Assembly (NCBI GenBank): GCA_963855995.1
Contig: OY979718.1
Location: 27,571,782-27,635,781 of the forward strand
DNA: 64,000 bases
Direction: 5' to 3'
From: Muricea muricata
Lineage: Eukaryota > Cnidaria > Anthozoa > Malacalcyonacea > Plexauridae
Under the pieces are notes generated by a model. That model was given only the letters and a program-made list of their open reading frames with translations, had not been told where the DNA came from and searched no databases. The position numbers and the translations under genes were made by a program. Below are positions 38,666-49,575 of this stretch, one piece after another (the first letter of the stretch is position 1; the number at the start of each line of letters is the position of its first letter).

Positions 38666-40365
38666 CAGGGGGAGGACCAAAAAAAGTGCCCCCCCCTCCC
38701 CATGAAAATATGGTTTTTCAGACTATCATTTGTTACAGCGTGCGGAAAACGTAGAGAAATGCGTAAACAGGACTGTAATAGTACCAAACATGACCGAAGG
38801 ACTAACACTTTTGAACCTCAAATGTACTTTTCAGTATTGTTGGCGGTATTAAAAACGTTTTCACTTAATGAACACGTTAACAAATCAACATTATGTCACA
38901 TTTGTACAATGTACAAATGCCTTTGTCACATTAACTTAATTTCTGGTTATCGTGTTGTGTCTTAGTTTCAGTACTTTGTTGGCATTCCCTTCGATTTAAT
39001 AACAGCTTTGCATCGACTACCCATGCTCTCCACAAGTTTTTTCAAGTATTCGTCATTTATTTCGTTCCATGCAGTTTTAAGAATTTGGAAAAGTTCATCT
39101 TCATTCTTTGGTTTTCTATTTTTGGTCTTACGATTCAGTTCAGACCATAAATTTTCAATAGGGTTTAAATCTGGTGACAGAGCTGGCCATCGCATGACAT
39201 CAATCTTCTTATTTGCAAGATATTTGGAAACAACTCCACTTATGTGTTTGGGATCGTTGTCGTGTTGGAATACAAAACCACAAGGACATAACCGATTAGC
39301 AGAAGGGACAAGATGATGTATCAAGATTTGTCTATACATTTCTCCAGTCATCAAGCCTTTTGCACGATGTAAATCTCCGACGCCATTCCAGGAAAAGCCC
39401 CCCCCCCCCAGACGTTGATAGATTTTTGATGTTTTACTGTTGCCTGCATTGATCGACTTGTCAGGTTGTCATCTTTTGTTCTCCACGCATATTGAGGTGC
39501 ATGATTGGCTGTGAAGGGGAAACGGTGATTCGTCACTCCACACCACTCGCTTCCATTGATCCAAACTCCAACCAACAAGTTCAGGCGCAAAGGCTAAACG
39601 TGCCTTACGATTCTTCTCACTGACATAAGGCTTCTCACATTTATTTCTTCTTCCAAATCAAGCCTTTTTCTTTAAGACGGCGCTGAATGGTTTTGGAGCA
39701 TACCTTCACATTAGTTTGATTCTTGAGTTCATTAACTATCTCTGCTTTGTGAGCGTACCTGCTTTTGCACATTTAACGATAAAATGATCACTTCTGTCAG
39801 TCGTTTTACGTTTATACCCAGAACCAGGAGTGCGACCACAGCTTCCACTTGACGTCAACTTTGCGCAAAGTTTCTTTGCTCCAGAGTAACTCAAGTTGTA
39901 TTCCCGTGAAATTTGACAAGCACTGACTCCAGCCTTTAGCATTCCAAATATTCATGATTCCTCCCAGTCTTTGCCTGCGATCTTTCTCTTTTGACCTGTT
40001 CTCTTGTCTTTTTAGCCATATTCCGTTTTTACCAGTCGTTATTCCCTCCATATCATATTTGTATTAACATAAACAACCCAAATAATATGAGACAAAATTT
40101 CTGATTGACTGACGCCTGCGCACACGACATTCAACTTGAAAAGCACACAATGTTGCCTGCTTTTGTGGGAAAAAGACACTATCCGATATTAATATGGGCA
40201 ACCGTCTTTTTTCTTCAATATATATTTAGAAGTACTATGTTTTAATGAGGTCTACACCAAGATGTGCTAAAACAAAGCTGTTTCTACATTATCTTTCGTT
40301 TCAGATATGTTCTTCAATAAAAAAGCCCACTTGCATAAGGGGCAACTTTTTCTGTCCTCCCCCTG
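38666..40365 (-). mobile_element. Tc1/mariner transposon, 1700 bp, TA duplication
   Basis: Ends CAGGGGGAGGACCAAAAAAA and AGTTTTTCTGTCCTCCCCCTG-like complement. TA occurs at 38664-38665 and 40366-40367. Length and TA target are typical of Tc1. Poly-C/G runs next to the left end and at about 39397-39408 vary in length. Confidence 0.9.
38968..40017 (-). pseudogene. Tc1-type transposase, frameshifted
   Basis: Minus-strand pieces in order. N-terminal MAKKTREQVKRERS-like start near 40017. HTH region 39942-39736 (SACQISREYNLSYSGAKKL, GRTPGSGYKRKTT). A catalytic D box (VVWSDESPF) near 39540 is in another frame. The C-terminal 39354-38968 holds QHDNDPKHIS and WPALSPDLNPIENLWSEL, the second Asp and the Glu. 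At least three frame changes (near 39950, 39700 and the G/C run at 39400) make it non-functional. Confidence 0.85.
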
Positions 40366-40861
40366 TATATCCTAGGCAAAAAAAGCCATCCGGGTCACGT
40401 TTTTGTTACTTTTGAAAAAATATTAACCACAAAATAGAAAATAAACAGAAGGGCAACTCGAGTCGAAACGTTTGGAGTTTGTGTCCCTACGCATGTCTGA
40501 TTACGCATCTTCATTATACAGGTTCTGGCCAGTCGACTGCATTTTTTGGCCAATAGGAACGTTGAACTGGCTGTTCCGTCATTACTCTTGCCAGTCCCAG
40601 AAAAATAAGGGGACATCTCGTACTGCTGAGTGGCCCTACTGTTCATTCATTATACTGTGATATTAACTTTACTACGTAATATTCTGTCGATACTTGTTGA
40701 TGCAGCTTATATGAAGTTATTCGAATTTGGACAGCGAATAACACTTTGCAACACTCGAGAGTGTCAACAGTCAGTAATTTGAATGTTGGTAATAAATTGC
40801 ACAATTGGTAGGCGGACAAAACACAATAATAATCTGCACTCGCGGATATTAGAAGAGATGG

Positions 40862-43560
40862 TTACGTCCTTGGAGGCAGGACCTGAGTCCAGGAACCAAA
40901 TCTTGAGATGTCAATGGCTATATCTTCGATCGAGTCCTCTTCGTCGCTGTTTACATAATGTAACTCGCCATCATCATCGCTGCTCTCACCATCGTCATCA
41001 CTTTCATCGTCCTCCTTGGCGAAATTTTTGACGGCATCATTAGCTGTTTTGCCGACCGTCTCGACTTTGGACTTGATTGTTGATTGGCAAATGGAGCATA
41101 CACTGATGTTTGGTAAGTTGCTTTCTACGTGAACTGAGTGTCCACAGCCCCGAAAGATGCGCCACAAAGAATTCGCGCTGTTGCATTCCACCTGGTCACA
41201 TTTCCTATTACAGTAAAAAATTATCGACCATACAGTGAAATAGCCATATTCGACTTACTTTTCGGGGTTGGGCGGCATTTTCATTGAAGTGAACCAAGTG
41301 GCAGCATTTTGTTGGTAACAACTTTATCCCCAAATAAGTTTGGTAATTGCCATCTTATGATGCTCTTTTCTGTTTTTTTGTTCTTGGTAGTAATTTAGCC
41401 ATTCTTGGGTTACTGTGAAGTACTCGAAACTTGTGAGTAAAAAATTCAGCAGCCTTAAGTTTTAATTTGTTTATTCTTTTCCTGTTGAAGTTGAACTTGT
41501 TTGGAGGGACATATGTTGTCTTAAATGAATCTAATTTATGCTTAGGGATATCAATCTCTTTCGCTTTCAGAGTAATTTTCCCTGCGGTATCAGTCATGTT
41601 AGTATTGGATCGCATAATTGAACGAAAATTCTCTGCTGGGTACTCATCAAATTCAAACAGCACTTCAAGTAAGGTATAATACATAGTATGGTCGTTTTCT
41701 TGCCAATACACAAATGCAGACAGAGCAACAAACAAAGCTTGATCATAATGACGTATACGAAATAAGATAAACATTACCCATGATGCAATAGATACTTAGG
41801 ACTAATGGGATATAATTATCAAGTAGGTTGACAAGTGTAAGGAATTCAGTTCCTTTGGAATTATGGCAAAATACTGAAAGAATGGTTTCCCTTACAAATG
41901 TCCAGCCGCCATAGGTTACTTCCAGTAGAAGTGACACTCTCCATGGTTTTGTGTCTTAGCCAACATTGCTTTTGTACCAAATAAGGAGTAAAGTTTACCA
42001 AATATTAAATGGAAATTCGTTAGAACAGGTCCTCTTGAATTCAAATACATGTGCAACGGACCAATTAACAGGACAATATTTTCACAGGTGGTTGGTAAAG
42101 AAACGCTACACAAATTATATACTAATTGTCGCCTGATAAAACTTTGTGGGTCAATCTGCCAAGAATGCTGCTCGAAAATGATCGAGGTAAATCTCCAAAC
42201 AAATGGAAAGCATGCACTTAAAACAGTTAGCAGATCTTCATAGGACTTCAGGGGATTGTGCAGACTGCCAATCAGCTTTGTGTTGTCCATGTTGTATTTC
42301 CGTCTGCTGGTAACCATGTATAAGAAGACGATGACGATCAGCTTCTCAGTCGAAATATTTAGACACTATCCCACGTCAAAATAGCCATGGTCAAATTAGC
42401 CATGTTTGTATCAAGATCATTCTGAACTGGAGTGCTTGGCAACAAGGATGTGGTTTGGGCAACCTCTAAAATAGCTTTAACAGTTGGAAAGGTTTTCACT
42501 AGCAATGTGCTAATGTGAACCGCTTGTGACTAAGGGCGATTATTTTGGACAGTCATCTATACAAACCACTAGAAAATGTTTCTCTTCAACAACTTCCTGG
42601 AAAAAAGCTGGCAACTTTAACTAGATGAAAGGAAGCTGATAATCTAATAGCAGCCTTTACAGTACGAGGATGTGCTGCAACTCCTAGATTCCGTAAAGAT
42701 TCCAAGCCGCCTTCATTAATGCCAAACTGTTGAAGTTGAAACCTTTGGGACAGCCCACATCACCACCATACTCCTGAGTTTAGTCAAATCTTTTGTTTCC
42801 ACTGACATTCTCCCACAAGTCATAAAAGCAACCCCAGCTTGCTTGCAAATTTGTCAAATTTGTCGGGATCCATTTCTGGCAACTGTTTGAAAACACTCGT
42901 GAAATAGTTACTTATTTTTTATCGAGGTCCCATTGAACGTCAACACTGTATGAAGCCTTTTGGAGGAGTTCCTGATACTCAGCTTTAGAAATAAGTACAT
43001 ATGATTCATCTGTTTAACTGTTTTGACATTCATTTCATCATCCAAACCTTCAGAAAGATTTCCGATTGGGTCACTAAGAATTGTTGTTTGACTACTTGAC
43101 TAACTGTCCACACTAATGATGGCTATGTTGACGTCTTGGTCAGCAATGGGAGCAGTAGCATTTTTATCATTATTACAGTCCTTTTGGGTAACTGGGTGAA
43201 AATCGATCTTGTCTTCAGTTTTTTGCTTAGTTAAAACTTGAAGCTAAAAAACATCAGGATGTTGCTCATGCTAAATTGCTTTTATTTTAACCAACATGGA
43301 AATATTTAGTTGCATGACTTCCTATACAATTTTGCAGAAATACAGTATGTACATGTATTTAATACAACTGTTACCTTGATTTCAATTGTTCGAAGATAAT
43401 TTGCAGGTAGGTGTTTCGTAAATTCGCGTTTCTTGACGCATTTTTTAGGCAAACAGTGCAAACGTTTTCAGCAAGTGGTAGTTTTTGTGCAAGATGTTCT
43501 TCCAACATTCTAAGTTGTAAAAGTGTTTCTCAACTCCAACAGACATTCTCTCAGTAAATT
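40862..43560 (-). pseudogene. Decayed multi-copy gene with RING-like C-terminus
   Basis: Read right to left: Cys-containing N-terminal fragments (43560-42960) riddled with stops, then 42317-41916 (SRRKYNMDNTK, GPLHMYLNSRGPVLTNFH), 41937-41743 (LLLEVTYGGWTFVRETIL, LTLVNLLDNYIPLVLSIY) and 41774-41355 (FEFDEYPAENFRSIMRSNTN, DTAGKITLKAKEI). After a GTAAGT...TAG intron-like gap (about 41261-41207), 41191-40862 has a CGHSVHVES...CSIC RING-like motif and an acidic tail. I recall the LLDNY.PLVLSIY and DEYP.EN blocks from uncharacterised multi-copy coral and anemone proteins, but know no function. Overlapping frames show at least two frameshifts. Confidence 0.55.
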
Positions 43561-43819
43561 GATTATTTGAACATCGCCACTTCCCATTTTTCGCGACGAT
43601 TATTACACTTTTTTTAAATATTTAAGCATTCTTGGAATAAATATTTGGAAAGATAGACAAAGTTGTGACTCACGAGTTTTGTCAAGCGTTTCCCACTAAA
43701 TTATTTTCCCGCGTTTTCTACTAGAATCTTGTGCAAGCTGCTGGCCAAAAAATTTTCTCGACAGAATATTAGTGAAATTTACGTACTAAAATTAATATTA
43801 GTATAATAATAGGTATGAA

Positions 43820-44108
43820 CTAAAACATGACCAGGGATATAATGTCAGTCGGGAAAGTTTAAGTTGTGCTCGCGTTTGTCGTAATCCGTTGATCGATGAG
43901 CGCAAATAACTTTGTAACCAAGAAACGGAGCCAAAATGCTAACTGCGGCAGTTTTAGCTAGTTTATTTGAAGTCAAAAACTTCAAAAAACTTACGTTTTG
44001 AAGACTTTTTGACATCCCTATATTTTTGTCGAAATGTTTGTGTTTTCCGGAAGTAGTTAAACATTTACGCAATCTGATTGGTCCAGAGAAAAAACGTAAA
44101 CAAATGCC
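43820..44108 (-). repeat. Dispersed repeat, uninterrupted copy
   Basis: Inverted copy of 38380-38664 plus the sequence after 40367. It preserves the Tc1-free target (GACATTATATCC). The open frame 44072-43845 has no recognised domain. Confidence 0.75.
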
Positions 44109-44845
44109 CTAATAAACAAAAAACAAAATTCTCCCTTGTTGTTGTCTTACCTAATGGTGTCCAAGAACCACTAGAGGATAAAACCTGCAAAGTCAGCCAA
44201 GATCACCGTAAACATTTTTTTTTAAAAAAATACTTGATGTACATATAATCGAGTCATCAAAGGCCTGCACGTTTTACCTGAAGACTAGACTGAACACAGG
44301 AATCTGTTAAAAAATCCTACAGGATAAGAAACGCATGATTCATTTTCGAGAGAAACAGTACAGTCGGAACAGTATTGGGTGTTATTTTGAAAATATTTCC
44401 ACTTAGCAAACAGCGAGACATATTAGTATGCTGCACTTTAAATCTTTAAATTCACCTTCCAAGAATTAATATTCGCTTATGGCTATCTAACTAGCAGTAG
44501 AGTCAGACCTGGGCACATGAAACGAGAATGTGAATATTTTTACCAACCACAAAGTGAGTAAACTTCTAAAAAACTCATTATAACTGAATTTAAAAGTACT
44601 CTCCAAAATGCGTTTGAGCAAATTCAAACGAAAGGACAGGTACAAAACTGTCCAGTCTAAAAAGACTTTGATTAGCCAACAACATTACGGATGTTTGCTC
44701 CGTATATTCAAGTTTAACTTTAATAACAAGGCATGAAAACAAAAATTATTAGTTTTTCAACAGCCAAAATTTGAACCATAAAGCCAGAAATGCTTAGAGT
44801 TTAACTAGATTATCAGAAAAAATGTTTTTACTGAGAATCATTTAA

Positions 44846-45541
44846 GGTGGTTCGATATAGTAATGCTCACAAATAAAGACGGCAGGCGCCAAATTTAATG
44901 TTATTCACACAAATCTTTTTATATATCACGTTTACAACAAATAGATACGTAAAACATCGAATATTGCATGTCATGTGGGAGGCTGACGCCATTTCGCGCG
45001 TAAAAAATGCAAACTGGATGGGGATTTACTAATTGCTGACGTCATTAAAAAATTCAATTTTTAAAACTGAATGTGCTAAATCTCCTTATTTTGCGCGGTG
45101 ACCTATCTTGAAATTTTGTAGACAGTATCGTACCACAAAAGTCTTGCATTATATAAAAAATAAAAAATTCTGTAATGTGAAAAAAATGTTTTTCAAGAAA
45201 ACAGTATTTTCGTAGTTTAAAAAAAATTGGCGTTACAGAATTTTTTTAAATTATGCACAATGTTAGTGTATGGTGTTTGTAACATGATGCGAAGAAAAAA
45301 ATTGGGGGTCACCGTGCTTCTTTCAGACTTGCGCAGCAAAATAGATCGTTCCTGAGTAAATTTGATACGCAAGTGTTGCCATAGCAACGGAGCATTGGCC
45401 ATCAAAAGTGCCATAATTTGAACGAAAATATGTTAAAATACATGAGAAATTCAATACGGACTTATTTAAATTTAATAGCGCGAAAATTAAAAGAAATAAG
45501 TAAACTATAGCTTATTTTTTTGAAAACTGTATCGAGCCACT
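44846..45541. mobile_element. TTAA-target element, copy 1 (696 bp)
   Basis: TTAA at 44842-44845 and 45542-45545, ends GGTGGTTCGATATAG and CTGTATCGAGCCACT. It shares termini with 60095-60486. No transposase. TTAA duplication suggests a piggyBac- or Kolobok-like family. Confidence 0.65.
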
Positions 45542-46493
45542 TTAACAAGAAAAATGTGGCGGCAAGAACGACCCCCAAGTTTTGTTCACAACATTGTTGA
45601 GTAAATATTACAATCGTGGATAAGGTTTTAAGTACACATAGTGTTCCATCTAAAACGTAAACGAGTTTAATCAATGCCTAATTGAATTTCAAAGAAAATA
45701 GCTATATATATTTACGTGAAAATAGCATGTACACCCTTTATCATGGGTATTTTCTGGTTATGAATTGCACTCACCATAACGAATTCATTTTTCTGATATT
45801 CTTGAAAATGCTGGTTATATGCAAACATCTGTAATTTCATCTGATCGTGCATACCCCTAGTAAATTACATGATACGGTAATGTGTTATTTTGTCTGCTGT
45901 CAATCATTTGTGATTGCAATTTACACTATAAGAGGATCTCCCAATGGTTTTGGGGGAACACCGTAAATTTTGCAATGGTGTCGGGAATCCCGGCCTCGTA
46001 ACTACGGTGGCCCATACGTAATCCCAAACACCAAAAAATAATTAAAATAAAATAAAAACCAGAATTCTAAACAACAACAATATATATTTTTCTCATCTCA
46101 GTCTAAAAACTCACAGCTCAGCTATATAAACATTCACAGCTATATAAACTAATTATATGAAAATATTAACCTTAGTAAATTATTAAAGTTGGTAAATGTA
46201 AACATTGTGCAATGCCACCGATTGTCGACAAATGGGAAAAGGAGAACAACGAAAAAATAATTGAGAAACAAAGGAACATGGTTAAGTTTTACAAGAAAGC
46301 AAGGGAAAACCGAGAAAATTCTGAAGGGAAGATGGGAACTCTTCCCCCCCCCCTCCTAGGAGGCCCTCACTGTATGTTTCATAAACAAAAATATATGCTT
46401 GTGATATAAAGGGTGTCCATTTCCAGAAAAACAAATGCCGTGATAGTCTTTTGCAATATAATATGATATAACAACACTTTATACATCGATCAA

Positions 46494-46580
46494 AGTATAA
46501 TTTTGTGGAAACACCACGCAAATTTATTATCAGAAAGCTTTCGATCCGTAAGCTCGGATCTTCATCAGCGCTAATAATTA
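46494..46580 (-). repeat. Short Penelope-related repeat, copy D
   Basis: Complement reads GCGCTGATGAAGATCCGAGC, TTACGGATCGAAAGCTTTC, then GTGGTGTTTCCACAAAATTA. This is the least damaged single copy. Confidence 0.65.
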
Positions 46581-46599
46581 GAACTGCTCCCGATCAATC

Positions 46600-47212
46600 A
46601 ATCATTTTTCCACAATCGATTATGTTAACAGTAATCGGATAATCGGATCATCTATAAACACCACACAAAACCTCCCTTTCCTGATTATTTTTTGACCAAC
46701 AAAAATATACACAATTATAACACAAGAGATGCATCACTGTTACACAAAAACTGTAATACTGTAGGGCAAACTATAGAAAGCAGATTCTTGCTTATAAAGG
46801 AATTGATTTATGGAACAATCTTCCTCTGCATCAGAAACAAATTAGGTCATATTCCCTATTCAAAACAACAACGAAGAAGTACTTCCTTCATTAGAAATAA
46901 CTAAACCATAGCTAATATATATGATGCTTTTGTTAAATTCGGCTTGCTTGTCTATATGACATATTATCTTAATTAAAGTTGCCTTACAATATTATTATTT
47001 GTTATAGTCGATATACACACTGAACTTGTATGAAAATTTAGTTCAAAATTGTATCTATATATAGAGACCTTGAACAAAAGCCTTATGGTTTCTAGCAGGT
47101 TCCTAGCCCAATTTGTGTATATATTTAATATGTAATGCAAAAATAACTGTAATTAATTGATTATTTATGTAATTTGGGTGAAAAATAAATAAATAAAAAA
47201 AAAATAAATAAG
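46600..47212 (+). mobile_element. LINE 3' end with (AAAT)n tail
   Basis: 46692-46904 encodes a typical LINE C-terminus (NIHNYNTRDASLLHKNC; in the next frame LWNNLPLHQK). Then about 280 bp of 3' sequence (TAGAGACCTTGAACAAAAGCC, TAGCAGGTTCCTAGCCCAA) ends in AAATAAATAAA at 47187-47210. 5'-truncated copy, frameshifted. Confidence 0.7.
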
Positions 47213-47587
47213 TCTGTTCAGTGCACCAGTGCTGCTTACACATGTATATAAACACACGCTCTCTTTCAAACTTTTTCTGAATCAAAACTCTGTTTTACAT
47301 TCATTTATGAACACAGCAAACCAGGACAATGTTGGATATTTGGTTAGTCCATTAATACCATTAGGTTTACTAATTATGGAAATTTAAAATGTATATAATC
47401 AAAGCGTTTGTTTACATTATAGGCTTTACAGCATATATAAATTATATGGGTTTTTTATTTCTTTTTCAAGAGTGTACTAATTTTCACATTTATTATTCTT
47501 GTGAAATAAGTATACAACCAGAAACATGCAGTTCAGCAGCCCACAAGTCTGCTGCAGTCTTGTTACCTGGCAGAAGTTGCTGATAAC
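47213..47587. other. No gene seen
   Basis: AT-rich DNA between a LINE tail and a MITE. No supported exon. Confidence 0.4.
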
Positions 47588-47845
47588 CCAGACAGCAGAG
47601 TGGGGTTCTTTTTAGCCGAGATCTCGGGTGTGGAAAAGCTGTAAAATTTTGGGGCAGGGGTGCAAAAATGAACTAGGGGCGGCCTCCGGGGCGGTAATTG
47701 CCGGAAATTATAAACAAATGGCAATTCTTGCAGCAAATCAGGGCGGTCAAGGCTATACAAAATTATTACATAATGCACCTTAGGGGCGCCAAAAATTGTG
47801 ACGAAATAAATCTCGGGTGCACCAAAGCCATACTCTACAGTCTGG
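47588..47845. mobile_element. hAT-like MITE, 258 bp
   Basis: Ends CCAGACAGCAGAGT and ACTCTACAGTCTGG. 8-bp flanks are CTGATAAC at 47580-47587 and CTGATAAG at 47846-47853. The GC-rich interior creates a spurious minus-strand frame. Confidence 0.6.
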
Positions 47846-48732
47846 CTGATAAGTAGCTGATAAAGTGATAATGATATCATTTTGTTATTGTGCCATGGCA
47901 TCGCTTGCTTCGGCTTGATAACAAAAAGTCGGCTACAACAGCCATGATGCAAGTCGATTATGAGGAATTACCCAGATTTTAAATTATTTAAATTATTTTA
48001 TTATCATTATTATTGTCATTGATGACATAAGTACAGTTCAACTTGATTCTATACTCTTTGAATTCAATTTTTGCCCCTATCTTAGCACATCACTTAATTC
48101 TACTTAAATTTAAAATATGTTGTAAAAATCAAATATAAATAAAACTTTTTTTCTTTACCACTTAATTAGCAAATCCTTCACCACACTCGATGAAATACCA
48201 AGAAACATACGATCAGGTAAAAATTGAAATTGAAATTTTTCCGCCATTTTGAATTATGGCCAATACTTCATGTGAACAACAGTAACGAAAGTCGATTGGC
48301 GTCGGTAATAAACGGCCGACCGGTCGTGATTAAAACTTGTGGAAACTTTTTGCCTAATTGCGTGTTTACATGCCACAAATGCAACCCGGCCAGTTTAGGA
48401 ATTTAAGATCCGAATAGGAAGACGCTAAAGTGATATTTTCCATTTTTGTGGCCAATAAGAAAACAATGCTGCCTCAGTAAGAGCCAGACGGTGAAACAGT
48501 ATACACAGATTAGAGTACTCGGGTGCGCACTCACTGCGCAGAAATACCAAATTTATTTCGATTGTTGAGAAATATCATGTTCAACACGAGAGATAAATCG
48601 GGTATTCCCGAGCACTGTTTATTGTACAAACAACACTCTTTTCTACCAATATAAATATTCTAAAGCTATGATTGATGGATGTTTGAAAAGCGGTAATTTG
48701 CGCATGTCAATTTACACTATTGGGTGTCCTGG

Positions 48733-48879
48733 GGCCGGTTTAATAAAAAAGTGATTAAAGTTAACTATGATTAGTGGAAAGGTCAACCAATCAGAACAAC
48801 GTATTTTGTTCTTAATCACTATTTAACTACAAAACAGTGATTAAAAAAGTGGTTAAGAGTTTTATACAACCGGCCCTTG
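48733..48879. mobile_element. Small terminal-inverted-repeat element
   Basis: GGGGCCGGTTTAATAAAAAA at the left and TTTTATACAACCGGCCCT at the right, with paired AGTGATTAAAG-type blocks inside. Target duplication not resolved. Confidence 0.5.
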
Positions 48880-49575
48880 CTGTCCATGATTCACCGGGTA
48901 TACTGTATGTAGTGCGGATATTGAAATTTACATGAAGCTGGGGGGGGGGTACAATTAACATATGTATACCGTACAACAACTTGATTTTTTTTCTAAAAAG
49001 GTCTAAGTGAGAAAAATGCTGACTTATGTTCATATTTGTCATTTTATTCGATTAATTGAAAAATATCATTCGATTTATTATAAATCCTTAAATTGAGTAT
49101 AACTTAGAGAGGGACTGAATACTTGCATCAATATTGTTGCGTGATCTTGACCATAATGACCTAGGGTATACAATTTAAGGTGATCGAGTGGATGGTTTAT
49201 GGCAAGTTAATTATTTTTTTCTCAACTCATTGTTTACTGCAGAACTTCCACTCGTCAGTGTTTGAAGATACATTTTATATCCGATGCAACATCGAGTGAA
49301 TTGCTTAAAGATCACAATAATACAATGTTAGCCTTTTCTCGACGGTATGGTCTGTTCACTGCATGTACATATATGCGTGTATTTGTCTGATATTTGCATA
49401 TACATGTATGAAGATCATTCGTGCATGCACTATAGATCAAGACCAACTGTTATTCTTTATTGGGAAGGATTCAATGTAAACTGTGGTAATTCTTGCAAGC
49501 CGGTAAATCACGAAATCACGAAGCCAAGCGCGTTTCGTTTTGGTTTGACTCTTGAATGTACGGATATTCTTGAAG
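48880..49575. other. Upstream region of the Frizzled-like gene
   Basis: A G9 run at 48943-48951. No exon or clear core promoter recognised. Confidence 0.35.

Noticed and set aside
47563-47952. 129-codon minus-strand frame
   Set aside because: Mostly inside the hAT-like MITE, no family resemblance.
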